From JAYUJH01 sp043765375 (GTDB lineage Bacteria; Pseudomonadota; Alphaproteobacteria; Rickettsiales; UBA998): a stretch of DNA of 52,805 nt. The position numbers were made by a program, and so were the translations under genes. The stretch lies in assembly GCA_043765375.1 (NCBI GenBank), contig JAYUJH010000003.1, forward strand, positions 1 through 52,805. Direction: 5' to 3'. This document shows, piece by piece, positions 8,088 to 16,049 of the stretch. Each line of letters begins with the position of its first letter. Within the stretch, counting starts at the first letter, position 1. Below the pieces are notes generated by a model. That model was not told the origin of the DNA. It saw only the letters and a program-made list of their open reading frames with translations, and made no database searches.

Positions 8088-10436
8088 TTAACCCGCAACA
8101 ACCAAGCCCGCCTCATCTTCCTTGATGGCGTCCATTGCGGCGACTCCCGCTAAGTTAATGATATCTGAAACTGATGCACTCATATTAACAATCTGCACTG
8201 GTTTATCCAACCCAACCAACACGGGGCCAATCATTGAACCATTGCCCAGTTCCTGCATCATACCAGCCGTAATGTTTGCCGAGTGCAAGGCAGGCATCAC
8301 CAACACATTTGCTGCACCACTCAAGCGAGCAAATGGATAAAGTTTCATTAATTCAGGATTAAGCGCAACTTCAACAGTCATCTCGCCATCATATTCAAAA
8401 TCAACATCTCCCCTGCCCTGCATCAAAGCTACTGCCTTGCGAATACGCTCCGTTTTCTCCCGCATTGGGTTACCAAAATTGGAAAATGAGAGGAAAGCTG
8501 CCCGAGGATCATGCCCAAATCGTCGTGCCAAAGCTGCCGTTTGCACTGCAATATCCGTTAATTCTTGCGCACTTGGTAACTCATTCACCATGGAATCCGC
8601 AATAAATATTGTCCGCCCCTTAGCAACACAAACAGAAACTGCCATCGGCAACTGCCCCGCTTGAATATCAATCACTCTTGTTATGTTATCTAACGTTCGG
8701 TTATAGCTGCGCGTTAAACCAGTTATCAACGCATCACCATAACCCAGCTCCAACATACAAGCCGCATAAGTGTTGCGATCATTTTTCACCATGCGCACAA
8801 TATCACGATATAAAAAACCATCACGTTGCAATTTTTCATAAAGCATTGCGCAATAACTATCTATGTTGGGGTCAATCGCTGCATTGCTAATTTCAATTCC
8901 TGTGTTGTTAGTAATTCCCATACGCACCATAGCAGATTTAATACGGTCAACTCGCCCCACCAAAATCGGCGTTCCATAACCATAATCACGCCAATTTGCT
9001 GCTGCTCTAATGACTTTTTCTTCCTCACCTTCAGCAAAAATAATACGCTGCGGTTGCGAGCGAACCTTCTCAAAAATACGGTTCATCGTGTTTGCTGTTG
9101 GGTCTAAGCGAGCTTTTAGCTGATGCTCATAAGCCACAAAATCCTCAATTGGCTTGCGAGCAACCCCCGTTTCCATAGCAGCCCTTGCCACTGCCACTGG
9201 AATGCGATATATCAAGCGAGGATCAAACGGCGTTGGAATGATGTAATCCGCACCAAACGCCATTGCCCGCCCCGCATATGCGCTTTGCACCTCTTCTGGA
9301 ACTTCCTCACGGGCAAGATCTGCCAAGGCTTTTGCCGCAGCTAACTTCATTTCTTCATTCACTTGCCTTGCACGCACATCAAGCGCACCACGGAATATAT
9401 AAGGAAAACCCATCACATTATTCACTTGATTAGGAAAATCCGAACGTCCCGTTGCCACAATCGCATCAGGGCGAACTTTTTTCACCTCATCTGGCATGAT
9501 TTCAGGAACAGGGTTCGCCATGGCAAATATGATAGGCTTATTTGCCATTAACTTTACCAAATCTGGCGTTACAGCTCCCGCCACTGAAAGCCCAATAAAC
9601 ACATCAGCACCCGTCATAGCCTCTGCTAAAGTGCGCTTGTCAGTGTTGACGGCGTGGGCGGATTTCCACTGGTTCATATCGCCATCAGTGCGCCCCTCAT
9701 AAACCACGCCAGTGCGATCACATAACAAAATATTATCATGTGGAACACCAGAACGCTTGATTAACTCAATACAAGCAATCCCCGCAGCCCCTGCGCCGTT
9801 GACGACAATTTTCAACTCTTCAAACTTGCGCCCCGTTATTTGCGCCGCATTTATCAAACCCGCCACCGCAATAATTGCCGTTCCATGCTGATCATCATGA
9901 AATACTGGAATATCCATCAATTCACGCAAGCGTTGCTCAATGATAAAACAATCAGGCGATGCGATATCCTCAAGGTTGATTCCGCCCCAACTTGGCCCTA
10001 AATATTTAACTGCATTAATGAACTCTTCTGCATCTTCAGTATCCACTTCAATATCAATAGAATCAATATCAGCGAATCGCTTGAACAAAATAGCCTTACC
10101 CTCCATCACAGGTTTGGAGGCGAGCGCACCCAAATTACCCAACCCTAAAACTGCCGTCCCGTTGGAGATTACGGCAACAAAATTGCCACGAGCGGTATAA
10201 TCATATGAGGCATCAGGGTTTTCAGCAATAATTTTGCATGGCACAGCAACCCCAGGGGAATATCCGAGAGATAAATCACGTTGCGTTATCAAAGGCTTGG
10301 TTGCATGAATAGCGATTTTGCCCGCCTGCCCCCGTGAGTGAAAATCCAACGCTTCTGCATCAGTTATCGGCTCATTATTATCCACTGTGCTTGCAAAGTT
10401 ATTTTGAAATGGCGCATTAGGGTTTTTTGCTTTCAT
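8088..10436 (-). CDS. maeB: NADP-type malic enzyme fused to a phosphotransacetylase-like domain
   Basis: 782 residues, slightly above the usual 760. Residues about 20-440 are malic enzyme: LGYSPGVAVPC, VFHDDQHGTA (metal/substrate site) and VVNGAGAAGIAC (dinucleotide fold). Residues about 450-782 form the PTA-like domain (RIIFAEGEEEKVIRAA, VLVMPALHSANI), which in MaeB is regulatory and binds acetyl-CoA. It decarboxylates malate to pyruvate with reduction of NAD(P), linking the TCA cycle to gluconeogenesis or acetyl-CoA. The ATG at 10436 has a strong AGAGGA ribosome site. It is monocistronic, with a palindrome array upstream that is probably its operator and a hairpin downstream. Confidence 0.96.
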   Translation of the reverse strand: MKAKNPNAPFQNNFASTVDNNEPITDAEALDFHSRGQAGKIAIHATKPLITQRDLSLGYSPGVAVPCKIIAENPDASYDYTARGNFVAVISNGTAVLGLGNLGALASKPVMEGKAILFKRFADIDSIDIEVDTEDAEEFINAVKYLGPSWGGINLEDIASPDCFIIEQRLRELMDIPVFHDDQHGTAIIAVAGLINAAQITGRKFEELKIVVNGAGAAGIACIELIKRSGVPHDNILLCDRTGVVYEGRTDGDMNQWKSAHAVNTDKRTLAEAMTGADVFIGLSVAGAVTPDLVKLMANKPIIFAMANPVPEIMPDEVKKVRPDAIVATGRSDFPNQVNNVMGFPYIFRGALDVRARQVNEEMKLAAAKALADLAREEVPEEVQSAYAGRAMAFGADYIIPTPFDPRLIYRIPVAVARAAMETGVARKPIEDFVAYEHQLKARLDPTANTMNRIFEKVRSQPQRIIFAEGEEEKVIRAAANWRDYGYGTPILVGRVDRIKSAMVRMGITNNTGIEISNAAIDPNIDSYCAMLYEKLQRDGFLYRDIVRMVKNDRNTYAACMLELGYGDALITGLTRSYNRTLDNITRVIDIQAGQLPMAVSVCVAKGRTIFIADSMVNELPSAQELTDIAVQTAALARRFGHDPRAAFLSFSNFGNPMREKTERIRKAVALMQGRGDVDFEYDGEMTVEVALNPELMKLYPFARLSGAANVLVMPALHSANITAGMMQELGNGSMIGPVLVGLDKPVQIVNMSASVSDIINLAGVAAMDAIKEDEAGLVVAG

Positions 10437-10466
10437 AATTTCCTCTTAATAATTTAATTTGTATTT

Positions 10467-10541
10467 TTGCGGTGCGATATATTAGTTTGTATATTTTGTT
10501 GCGATGCAACGTAATGTTTTTTATTTTTGTTGCAATGCAAC
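10467..10541 (-). promoter_or_regulatory. Three phased TTGC-N3-GCAA-type palindromes upstream of maeB
   Basis: GTTGCGATGCAAC (10498-10510) and GTTGCAATGCAAC (10529-10541) are perfect or near-perfect palindromes. A degenerate copy, TTGCGGTGCGA, lies at 10467-10477. Their centres are at about 10472, 10504 and 10535, that is 31-32 bp or three helical turns apart, so all lie on one face of the DNA. This is typical of a cooperative operator. The closest site is 31 bp from the maeB start codon. The regulator is unknown. Confidence 0.55.
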
Positions 10542-10744
10542 ATATTGATTTACAAAGATTTTCTCAAATGAAATTATAGAACAGCACAATAAAAAGCAAG
10601 CAAAAAGCAACTGCACAAAATTATTATTCTGATGAGATAATATATGTTATTTTAGTAATATGTTACCGTCATTTCAACATGCTCCCGTCACTTTCCTGTT
10701 ACTTGGCATAGGATAAAATCCATAATTGCGCAACTCAAACAAAA

Positions 10745-10770
10745 TGGATACCAGCCTCCGCTGGTATGAC
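10745..10770. repeat. Dispersed palindromic repeat, ATACCAGC form
   Basis: ATACCAGC (10748-10755) and GCTGGTAT (10760-10767) form an 8-bp stem with a 4-nt loop, flanked by TGG and GAC. The same element or its reverse occurs at 14017, 18967, 22884, 12621 and 12801. A degenerate CCCGTCACTT piece lies at about 10683. The remainder of the 446-bp gap 10437-10882 is AT-rich apart from the maeB palindromes and a terminator. Confidence 0.8.
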
Positions 10771-10834
10771 AAACATAAAATATATATTAAAAATATATTA
10801 AAATTACTAAAAAACAATATTATGGTTATTTGCT

Positions 10835-10861
10835 AAAAAAAACCTCCGCTAAATGCAGAGG
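10835..10861 (-). terminator. Rho-independent terminator of the 10883-11269 gene
   Basis: On the minus strand CCTCTGC-ATTTA-GCGGAGG is followed by eight T residues (plus-strand A run 10835-10842). The stem has one mismatch in seven pairs. It starts about 20 bp after the stop of the upstream minus-strand gene. Confidence 0.8.
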
Positions 10862-10882
10862 GTAAAGACCTATTGGGGTTCT

Positions 10883-11269
10883 TTATATTAACCGAAGTTT
10901 TGCTTCCCGTCGTTTTTGTTGCTTGGCTTGCTTGCGCCACCGTTTTTCACGATTTTGCAAGCGTTTTTCCTCTGCTTTTTGCTTCTCCTCACGTTCCCGA
11001 AGAAACATGCCGTGGTAACTATCTCCTTTCTGTGCAACTTGGCGCACAGGGTAGAGAGTGTAACCATCATTATCGGCTGACCCTTCAGCTTCATAGATGG
11101 CTTCGTTTGTTACAATTATTCCTTTTAAGGAAGACGTAACTGAGCCCAACTCAAATACCCATGATTCAAATTTCCATAGGTCTTCACCTTCTGGAAATTT
11201 GACCAGATTGTATTCGGTCTTTCCATTCCACCAGCAAGTGGTCTGGAATTCGTGACGATAGAAAGTCAT
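10883..11269 (-). CDS. Hypothetical protein with a highly basic, helical C-terminus
   Basis: About 128 residues from the ATG at 11269 (MTFYRHEFQTTCWW...). A TTG at 11305 would add 12 residues (MQKTKVALRKKQ) and cannot be excluded; neither start has a clear ribosome site. The first 75 residues are a mixed globular stretch with several Trp/Tyr/Phe. From GMFLREREEKQKAEEKR onward the chain is a charged helix or coiled coil rich in Lys, Arg and Gln. No family is recognised. A good terminator follows the gene, which supports a real transcript. Nucleic-acid binding is possible from the basic tail but unproven. Confidence 0.6.
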   Translation of the reverse strand: MTFYRHEFQTTCWWNGKTEYNLVKFPEGEDLWKFESWVFELGSVTSSLKGIIVTNEAIYEAEGSADNDGYTLYPVRQVAQKGDSYHGMFLREREEKQKAEEKRLQNREKRWRKQAKQQKRREAKLRLI

Positions 11270-11519
11270 TTGTTTTTTGCGCAATGCGACTTTTGTTTTT
11301 TGCAAATCCCAAAACCTACGGCTTTTTAGACATGATTGTCTGATAAATAAGCTTTTACTTTTGAAAAAGTGTAAATAATTTGATTAATCTTAGTTTAACA
11401 TCTCTCTCTCTCTCTTTTGCAACTAAAAAGTGCATAATTTTGAAATTGAAATTATTGAAAAAACTAAAAATATATATAAAATATTGCTTTTTTGTGTAGT
11501 TTAAGGCAAATTAACGATT

Positions 11520-12587
11520 ATGCAATCAACATCAATTCTTGACCCACAAAAAACCCCCGATGATGCTTATGATAAAGCATTGCGTCCCAAACGATTTGCT
11601 GATTTCACGGGGCAGAAATCTCTATGCAACAATTTGAAAATATTCGTGCAAGCAGCGTCACAACGGGGTGATGCACTTGACCATACTATATTATACGGCC
11701 CTCCCGGGCTTGGCAAAACCACATTAGCACATATTATAGCGGGCGAATTGGGAGTGGGATTGCGCTCCACCTCGGGACCATTACTAACCAAAGCGGGGGA
11801 TTTAGCAGCAATTCTAACCTCGCTTGAACCTCGTGATGTGTTGTTTATTGATGAAATCCACCGCCTGAATGCAACGGTTGAAGAAATATTATATCCCGCA
11901 ATGGAAGATGGCAAACTAGATTTAATCATCGGCGAGGGAGTAGCAGCACGCACTGTGCAAATTGAGTTACGTCCATTCACATTGGTTGGAGCAACAACTC
12001 GCATGGGGTTACTTTCCAACCCATTACGGGATCGTTTCGGCATACCACTGCGCTTGCAATTTTATGATGTGGACGAACTAGCAGAGGTTATCAAGCGGGC
12101 AGCTGGGTTGCTGAATATGCAAGTTGCTGATGACGGAATATATGAAATTGCCGCCCGCTCCCGTGGAACTCCCCGCATAGCAGTGCGATTATTGCGACGA
12201 GTGCGTGACTTTGCGCAAATAGAGGGAGTTTCACAAGTTAATCGCTCGCTCGCTGACAAAGCATTGCGGTTGCTGGAAGTTGATGCAATGGGGCTTGACT
12301 CCGCCGATAGACGATATTTGCGATTTATTGCTGAGCATTATGATGGTGGGCCCGTGGGGGTGGAAACAATTGCAGCAGGGCTATCAGAGCAACGGGACAC
12401 ATTGGAAGAGACGATTGAGCCATATTTGCTGCAATGTGGGTTGCTGCAACGCACCTCACGTGGGCGCATAATTTCACCAAACGCTTATGCGCATCTGGGC
12501 TTAATTGCGCCAGTTCGCAATGTGATTAATGAGATAATTTCGGGGCAGTTTTCGGAGCAGTTGGATATGCTTAATGAGAATGATTGA
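11520..12587 (+). CDS. ruvB: Holliday junction branch migration helicase RuvB
   Basis: 355 residues. AAA+ ATPase with Walker A GPPGLGKTT at 60-68, Walker B DVLFIDEIHRL at about 106-116, sensor GATTRMG at 157-163 and the arginine finger in NPLRDRFG. The C-terminal winged helix (LGLIAP) is present. RuvB hexamers pump DNA through RuvA-bound junctions during recombinational repair. ruvA and ruvC are not adjacent, whereas many alphaproteobacteria keep ruvC-ruvA-ruvB together. In the same lineages ruvB is often followed by ybgC and tolQRAB; here ybgC comes 0.7 kb later after a repeat-filled gap and a small gene. A TC microsatellite (about 11401-11416) lies in the upstream gap. Confidence 0.97.
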   Translation: MQSTSILDPQKTPDDAYDKALRPKRFADFTGQKSLCNNLKIFVQAASQRGDALDHTILYGPPGLGKTTLAHIIAGELGVGLRSTSGPLLTKAGDLAAILTSLEPRDVLFIDEIHRLNATVEEILYPAMEDGKLDLIIGEGVAARTVQIELRPFTLVGATTRMGLLSNPLRDRFGIPLRLQFYDVDELAEVIKRAAGLLNMQVADDGIYEIAARSRGTPRIAVRLLRRVRDFAQIEGVSQVNRSLADKALRLLEVDAMGLDSADRRYLRFIAEHYDGGPVGVETIAAGLSEQRDTLEETIEPYLLQCGLLQRTSRGRIISPNAYAHLGLIAPVRNVINEIISGQFSEQLDMLNEND

Positions 12588-12620
12588 AAATATATGGTTG
12601 GGGGACTATTTTTAGAGTTT

Positions 12621-12670
12621 GTCATACCATCACCCCGACCTAGGGAGAGAAAAATAAAGGCTGGTATCCA
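12621..12670. repeat. Dispersed palindromic repeat with a filled loop
   Basis: GTCATACCA at the left and GGCTGGTATCCA at the right are the two arms of the ATACCAGC element in reverse orientation. About 30 bp of unrelated sequence (CACCCCGACC...) sits where other copies have a 4-nt loop. It lies in the 321-bp gap 12588-12908, which otherwise holds only repeats and a terminator. Confidence 0.6.
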
Positions 12671-12704
12671 TCGCTAAAACTTTATGACATTGTTCTTTTT
12701 ATTA

Positions 12705-12730
12705 TGGACTCCAGCCTGCGCTGGAGTGAC
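12705..12730. repeat. Dispersed palindromic repeat, ACTCCAGC form
   Basis: ACTCCAGC and GCTGGAGT form a perfect 8-bp stem around CTGC, flanked by TGG and GAC. This is the same design as the ATACCAGC element with compensating changes in both arms, so base pairing has been conserved. Related copies are at 14160 and 18912. Confidence 0.8.
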
Positions 12731-12800
12731 AGGAGAATATTGGTTAAACTTTATCATGCCATAATCTCTTATGAAGGGAATAATATCTATGTTAGAGTTC

Positions 12801-12868
12801 GTCATACCAGCACCCAAAGGCAGGCGCAAGCCAGCCGAAAGACAACGTAGTAAAATGCTGGTATCTAT
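12801..12868. repeat. Dispersed palindromic repeat with a 43-bp filled loop
   Basis: GTCATACCAGCA (12801-12812) pairs with TGCTGGTATCTA (12856-12867). The 43 bp between contain a smaller hairpin (GGC...GCC) and are GC-richer than the surroundings. It may be a composite in which one element entered the loop of another. Confidence 0.6.
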
Positions 12869-12874
12869 ATAACC

Positions 12875-12905
12875 AAAAAAACCCACAAAGTTTTATGTTT
12901 GTGGG
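12875..12905 (-). terminator. Rho-independent terminator of the small membrane protein gene
   Basis: On the minus strand CCCACAAA (12905-12898) pairs perfectly with TTTGTGGG (12889-12882) around an 8-nt loop and is followed by seven T residues. It begins three bases after the stop codon of the 12909-13133 gene. Confidence 0.85.
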
Positions 12906-12908
12906 GAG

Positions 12909-13133
12909 CTATTTTTTAGGTTCTCTAAAACTTGTGTATCTTACATAACAAAAGTTGATGAAAATAAGCAAAGCAATAGAGACATAAAACGTGGCGCATC
13001 TTTGGAAAAATGCTCTAGTCGGAGCATCATAGCTAGCAGAAGTTGCTCCCCAAGCGTTAAGAAAAGCTAACGCAAAACAAACAAAGAATGCAGTTATTCT
13101 ACATTTCCTTGTGTTTTGAAAAAAGTTTTTCAT
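12909..13133 (-). CDS. Small two-helix membrane protein of unknown function
   Basis: 74 residues. A basic N-terminus (MKNFFQNTRKCR) is followed by a hydrophobic segment (ITAFFVCFALAFLNAWGA, 13-30) and a second one (FYVSIALLIFINFCYV, 49-64), ending in REPKK. It probably sits in the inner membrane. No family is recognised. The perfect terminator right after the stop codon supports a real gene. It is convergent with ruvB and divergent from ybgC, 160 bp away. Confidence 0.6.
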   Translation of the reverse strand: MKNFFQNTRKCRITAFFVCFALAFLNAWGATSASYDAPTRAFFQRCATFYVSIALLIFINFCYVRYTSFREPKK

Positions 13134-13293
13134 GAGAAAAAACCAATTTTTGCACTCCTATTATATCCCCATACTCCACCTAAATGTCAATAAAAAAATA
13201 TTTTCACTTGTGTTTTGTTTGTTCCAACATTAGGTTGCATTATGATTTACGGCAAGCAACAATAGAAAATCACAACATAACCTACATCACATC

Positions 13294-13671
13294 ATGCAGC
13301 ATCAACACAATATTAGAGTTTATTATGAAGATACTGATGCAGGTGGCGTGGTTTATTATGCTAATTATCTGCGTTTTGCCGAGCGTGCTAGAACGGAATG
13401 GTTGCGCTCCAAAGGTTATGACCAATGCGAATTATGGCGCAATCATAACACAGGTTTTGTGGTGCGCAATTGTGTTATAGAATATCATAAACCAGCATTT
13501 CTTGATGATATGCTACAAATTGCAACGATGGTTATTGCAAAAACCGCAACCAGCATCACGATGGAACAAATTATAAGCAGAGATAAACAACTCATCAGCA
13601 CCATAAAAATATTGCTTGTGTGCGTCAATGCTGAGTTTCGTCCGCAAAAAATGTTGCTTAATATTGATTAA
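13294..13671 (+). CDS. ybgC: Acyl-CoA thioesterase, YbgC/4-hydroxybenzoyl-CoA thioesterase family
   Basis: 125 residues. The hot-dog-fold signature VYYEDTDAGGVVYYANYLRFAE is present (spanning about residues 9-30), with the catalytic Asp in the DTDAGG segment. YbgC hydrolyses acyl-CoA or acyl-ACP thioesters and is usually the first gene of the tol-pal cluster; tolQ does not follow here. The C-terminus is short (ends RPQKMLLNID), about ten residues below the common length, but the fold seems complete. The start is the ATG that keeps the usual N-terminus; its ribosome site is weak. It is co-directional with the next small gene, 35 bp downstream. Confidence 0.9.
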   Translation: MQHQHNIRVYYEDTDAGGVVYYANYLRFAERARTEWLRSKGYDQCELWRNHNTGFVVRNCVIEYHKPAFLDDMLQIATMVIAKTATSITMEQIISRDKQLISTIKILLVCVNAEFRPQKMLLNID

Positions 13672-13706
13672 TTGAGTAACATGTTGCTGTGTTGGGAAAT
13701 AATTAA

Positions 13707-14003
13707 TTGAATAAAAAACAAAAAAATGCTTTTGAGGCTGCAAAAAATCGCAAATTATTTGTGTTACGAATGCGAGCATTGCAACAGCGACAAGCCAATG
13801 CGGACGTAATCGCCGCTGATTATGAACTAATTGAAGAACAACGGGAGAAAACTCGGCGTGAACGTGAAGAAAAGGGTGAAGACCAACCATGGACGGCAAA
13901 AACGCAAATGATTCGCAACCGCCTCACCAACCAAAAACGTCAATCAATGGATAGATGGAACAGATTCGCTGGCACAGATGCTGCAGGTGCAATGGGGCGT
14001 TGA
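13707..14003 (+). CDS. Highly charged small protein of unknown function
   Basis: 98 residues from a TTG start preceded by GGGAAA. No ATG is available before residue 22. The sequence is very rich in Arg, Lys, Glu and Gln, probably a long helix, and ends in a distinct tail MDRWNRFAGTDAAGAMGR. An antisense ORF covers part of it, but the composition and the position after ybgC favour this strand. The function is unknown; the charge pattern would suit a nucleic-acid or ribosome-associated protein, which is speculation. Confidence 0.5.
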   Translation: MNKKQKNAFEAAKNRKLFVLRMRALQQRQANADVIAADYELIEEQREKTRREREEKGEDQPWTAKTQMIRNRLTNQKRQSMDRWNRFAGTDAAGAMGR

Positions 14004-14016
14004 TGGTGGTTTTATA

Positions 14017-14099
14017 TGGATACCAGCCTGCGCTGGTATAGCACTTTACCTTTATAATTTTACACATGTAATAATTATAAAGGTAAAGCACTATATGAC
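14017..14099. repeat. Palindromic repeat interrupted by a 54-bp hairpin element
   Basis: TGGATACCAGC...GCTGGTAT (14017-14039) is a copy of the dispersed element. Its usual ending, TATGAC, appears only at 14094-14099. Between them lie 54 bp (14040-14093) containing a 16-bp perfect inverted repeat, CTTTACCTTTATAATT (14044-14059) with its complement at 14073-14088. TAT occurs on both sides and may be a target-site duplication. This looks like one small palindrome inserted into another. Confidence 0.65.
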
Positions 14100-14159
14100 A
14101 AATGCTTGTATAGGACATGCTAACTTCTGATAATATAACAAAGCCAACCACTAACTCCC

Positions 14160-14185
14160 GTCACTCCAGCGGAGGCTGGAGTCCA
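14160..14185. repeat. Dispersed palindromic repeat, ACTCCAGC form
   Basis: GTCACTCCAGC-GGAG-GCTGGAGTCCA, in the reverse orientation relative to 12705, with the CCC prefix also seen before the 18912 copy. It ends 22 bp before the stop of the chorismate mutase gene on the other strand. Confidence 0.8.
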
Positions 14186-14207
14186 TGGGACAATAAACAA
14201 TACAACC

Positions 14208-14951
14208 TCAATCATTTATAATGAACATATTTGCATATGCTCCAACAAATATATAATCTTTAGCGATATTATCCTGATATTGCTGCATAAACCCGTTCAC
14301 TTCAATCAATTTATCACCATCATGAAATAATGAAATATCATCACCAGTTGGTTCGGGGTGGATATTCGCAATAGCTAAATATGTTGGTTTAGCATTCGCT
14401 AAATATGTTGGCTTAGCCCCTGCCCCACTTTTAATATTATCCCCACCAACAAATGGTAAACAAGCAAATATTTTCAAATATGCGGGCATTAATTGCCATA
14501 ATGGATTATCCAACTGATATGGCAAAATAAAAATACTATGCTGGTTTGCACTCTCGCAATTCCAAAAATTAGCCATATTTGTTGCATATTGTGGCACCAT
14601 ATCACTGAAATATTGCGCAGCAGCAAATGCTCCATGCACATCATCGCTCAAATGCACCACATTTAATGGGGATTCATGCCCAGTTGATGCACCAATAATC
14701 AACCGCCACAAACCAGCCACCAACGATTGCGGAACTCCAATTTGTTTTGCATCATCAAGCAATTTTCGCAACATCAAAGCCTCACGGGCTGGACGAATAT
14801 AACTACCTCGCAAATCATGCTTCGCTTTAAGCGCACCAACTTGCGCTACCACTTCAAATCGCTTGGCGAGATTATGCAAAATATCCGCATCAATCGCATC
14901 TATTTCCGCCCTATATTGTTCTAACTGTTCTAAAAACTCAATGTTTTGCAT
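14208..14951 (-). CDS. Chorismate mutase (AroQ type) with a C-terminal extension
   Basis: 247 residues. Residues about 5-95 are an AroQ-class all-helical chorismate mutase: YRAEIDAIDADILHNLAKR, then VGALKAKHDLRGSYIRPARE, then LWRLIIGAS, with the conserved Arg, Lys and Glu positions in place. It converts chorismate to prephenate for Phe and Tyr synthesis. Residues 96-247 are a domain I cannot assign; a longer C-terminal part also occurs in alphaproteobacterial chorismate mutases. An eight-residue tandem duplication (AKPTYLAN-AKPTYLAI) lies in it. The ATG at 14951 has no clear ribosome site. It is divergent from the lepA fragment, with 46 bp between the starts. Confidence 0.82.
   Translation of the reverse strand: MQNIEFLEQLEQYRAEIDAIDADILHNLAKRFEVVAQVGALKAKHDLRGSYIRPAREALMLRKLLDDAKQIGVPQSLVAGLWRLIIGASTGHESPLNVVHLSDDVHGAFAAAQYFSDMVPQYATNMANFWNCESANQHSIFILPYQLDNPLWQLMPAYLKIFACLPFVGGDNIKSGAGAKPTYLANAKPTYLAIANIHPEPTGDDISLFHDGDKLIEVNGFMQQYQDNIAKDYIFVGAYANMFIIND
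14374..14421 (-). repeat. 24-nt in-frame tandem duplication in the chorismate mutase gene
   Basis: Two copies (14374-14397, 14398-14421) share GCTAAATATGTTGGYTTAGC and encode AKPTYLA twice. The copies differ at only a few bases, so the duplication is fairly recent. Confidence 0.8.
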
Positions 14952-14997
14952 TTTTTATATTGTATGATTAGGTTGATATAATGTATGAGGTTCATAT

Positions 14998-15567
14998 ATG
15001 ACTGAATTATCTCACATTCGCAACTTTTCTATTATCGCCCATATTGACCATGGCAAATCAACCCTCGCTGATAGGCTAATTCAATTTTGTGGAGCAGTTG
15101 AATTGCGTGATATGCAGGCGCAAATGCTTGATAGTATGGATATTGAACGAGAGCGAGGAATTACCATCAAATCACAAACGGTGCGCCTGAATTATACCGC
15201 AAAAAATGGTGAAACTTATGTGCTTAACCTGATGGATACCCCCGGACATGTTGATTTTAGCTATGAAGTGAGCCGTTGTTTAGCGGCGTGCGAGGGATCG
15301 CTATTGGTTGTAGACGCATCACAGGGAGTGGAGGCGCAGACTTTGGCGAATGTATATCAAGCGATTGATTGTAACCACGAGATTATCCCTGTATTGAATA
15401 AAATTGATTTACCCGCAGCTGATATTGAGCGGGTGAAACAACAAATTGAAGATGTTATAGGGTTGGATACTTCCGATGCAGTAATGATTTCCGCCAAAAC
15501 AGGAATTGGAATTGAAGATGTGCTGGAGGCAATAGTTCACCGCTTACCATCACCAAGGGTTTTGTGA
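14998..15567 (+). pseudogene. lepA: Truncated lepA (elongation factor 4), GTPase domain only
   Basis: 189 residues against about 600 for LepA/EF4. All five GTPase motifs are intact: AHIDHGKST (14-22), RGITI (53-57), DTPGH (80-84), NKID (134-137) and SAK (165-167). The frame ends HRLPSPRVL-stop, just where intact LepA continues into domain II; the following 50 bp encode nothing LepA-like in any frame. The ATG at 14998 has GAGG upstream. The rest was probably lost by deletion or rearrangement. The unbroken G domain means a stand-alone GTPase cannot be ruled out. It converges on the VTT-protein gene. Confidence 0.8.
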
Positions 15568-15624
15568 GTGGTTAGTATTTTATAAAATCAAAATTATAGA
15601 TTTATATCAAATAAATTACAATAA

Positions 15625-16026
15625 TCACAATATAAACTTTAGCAACCCCAAACCCGATGCAATCAGCATAAATGGCAGTGTTTGCTTGAATGGAACGTGT
15701 AAAATACCCGCAACTAGCAACAAAATATTACCAAATGGCACAAATGATAATAGCAATATCACCCTGCCCCGCCCTGAAAATATACGCTTAGCTTTGGCAA
15801 TTAAGTTTTTAGTTTTGGTATCAAAATATTTTTCTATGATGCAAAAAGCCCGCCCAGAATAATAATTCACAATAAATGCTAATAATATAGCTATATAAGC
15901 GACGCATAATTCAGTTTGAATATTCTGCCCAAAACTATGTTTAGCCTCTAATGTTATGCTTGAAAATGGTGACAAAATCATTCTGCTTAAAAAGTTTTCT
16001 ATAAATATTTGCAAAAAATCATTCAT
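15625..16026 (-). CDS. Small VTT-domain (DedA/SNARE-associated) membrane protein
   Basis: 133 residues from the ATG at 16026, chosen over an upstream TTG at 16044 because GTGGGA precedes the ATG. It has a hydrophobic segment at about 40-60 (ELCVAYIAILLAFIVNYYSG) and the VTT core SGRGRVILLLSFVPFGNILLLVAG, with the conserved Gly/Arg and FVPFGN positions, then a last helix. Proteins of this superfamily are inner-membrane lipid or small-molecule flippases/transporters. It is 23 bp downstream of the G1P-dehydrogenase-like gene and probably in its operon, which would fit a lipid-related role. The length is short for DedA (about 200). Confidence 0.7.
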   Translation of the reverse strand: MNDFLQIFIENFLSRMILSPFSSITLEAKHSFGQNIQTELCVAYIAILLAFIVNYYSGRAFCIIEKYFDTKTKNLIAKAKRIFSGRGRVILLLSFVPFGNILLLVAGILHVPFKQTLPFMLIASGLGLLKFIL

Positions 16027-16049
16027 TTTTATCCCACTTTTCAACGCAA

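Noticed and set aside
8826..9107. ORFs antisense to maeB (and similar ones antisense to metE, rnj and nuoL)
   Set aside because: They mirror well-supported genes, have unlikely residue composition and lack ribosome sites.
12674..12886. Minus-strand ORF of 70 codons
   Set aside because: It is built almost wholly from the palindromic repeats and the terminator of the next gene. The translation has no protein-like pattern.
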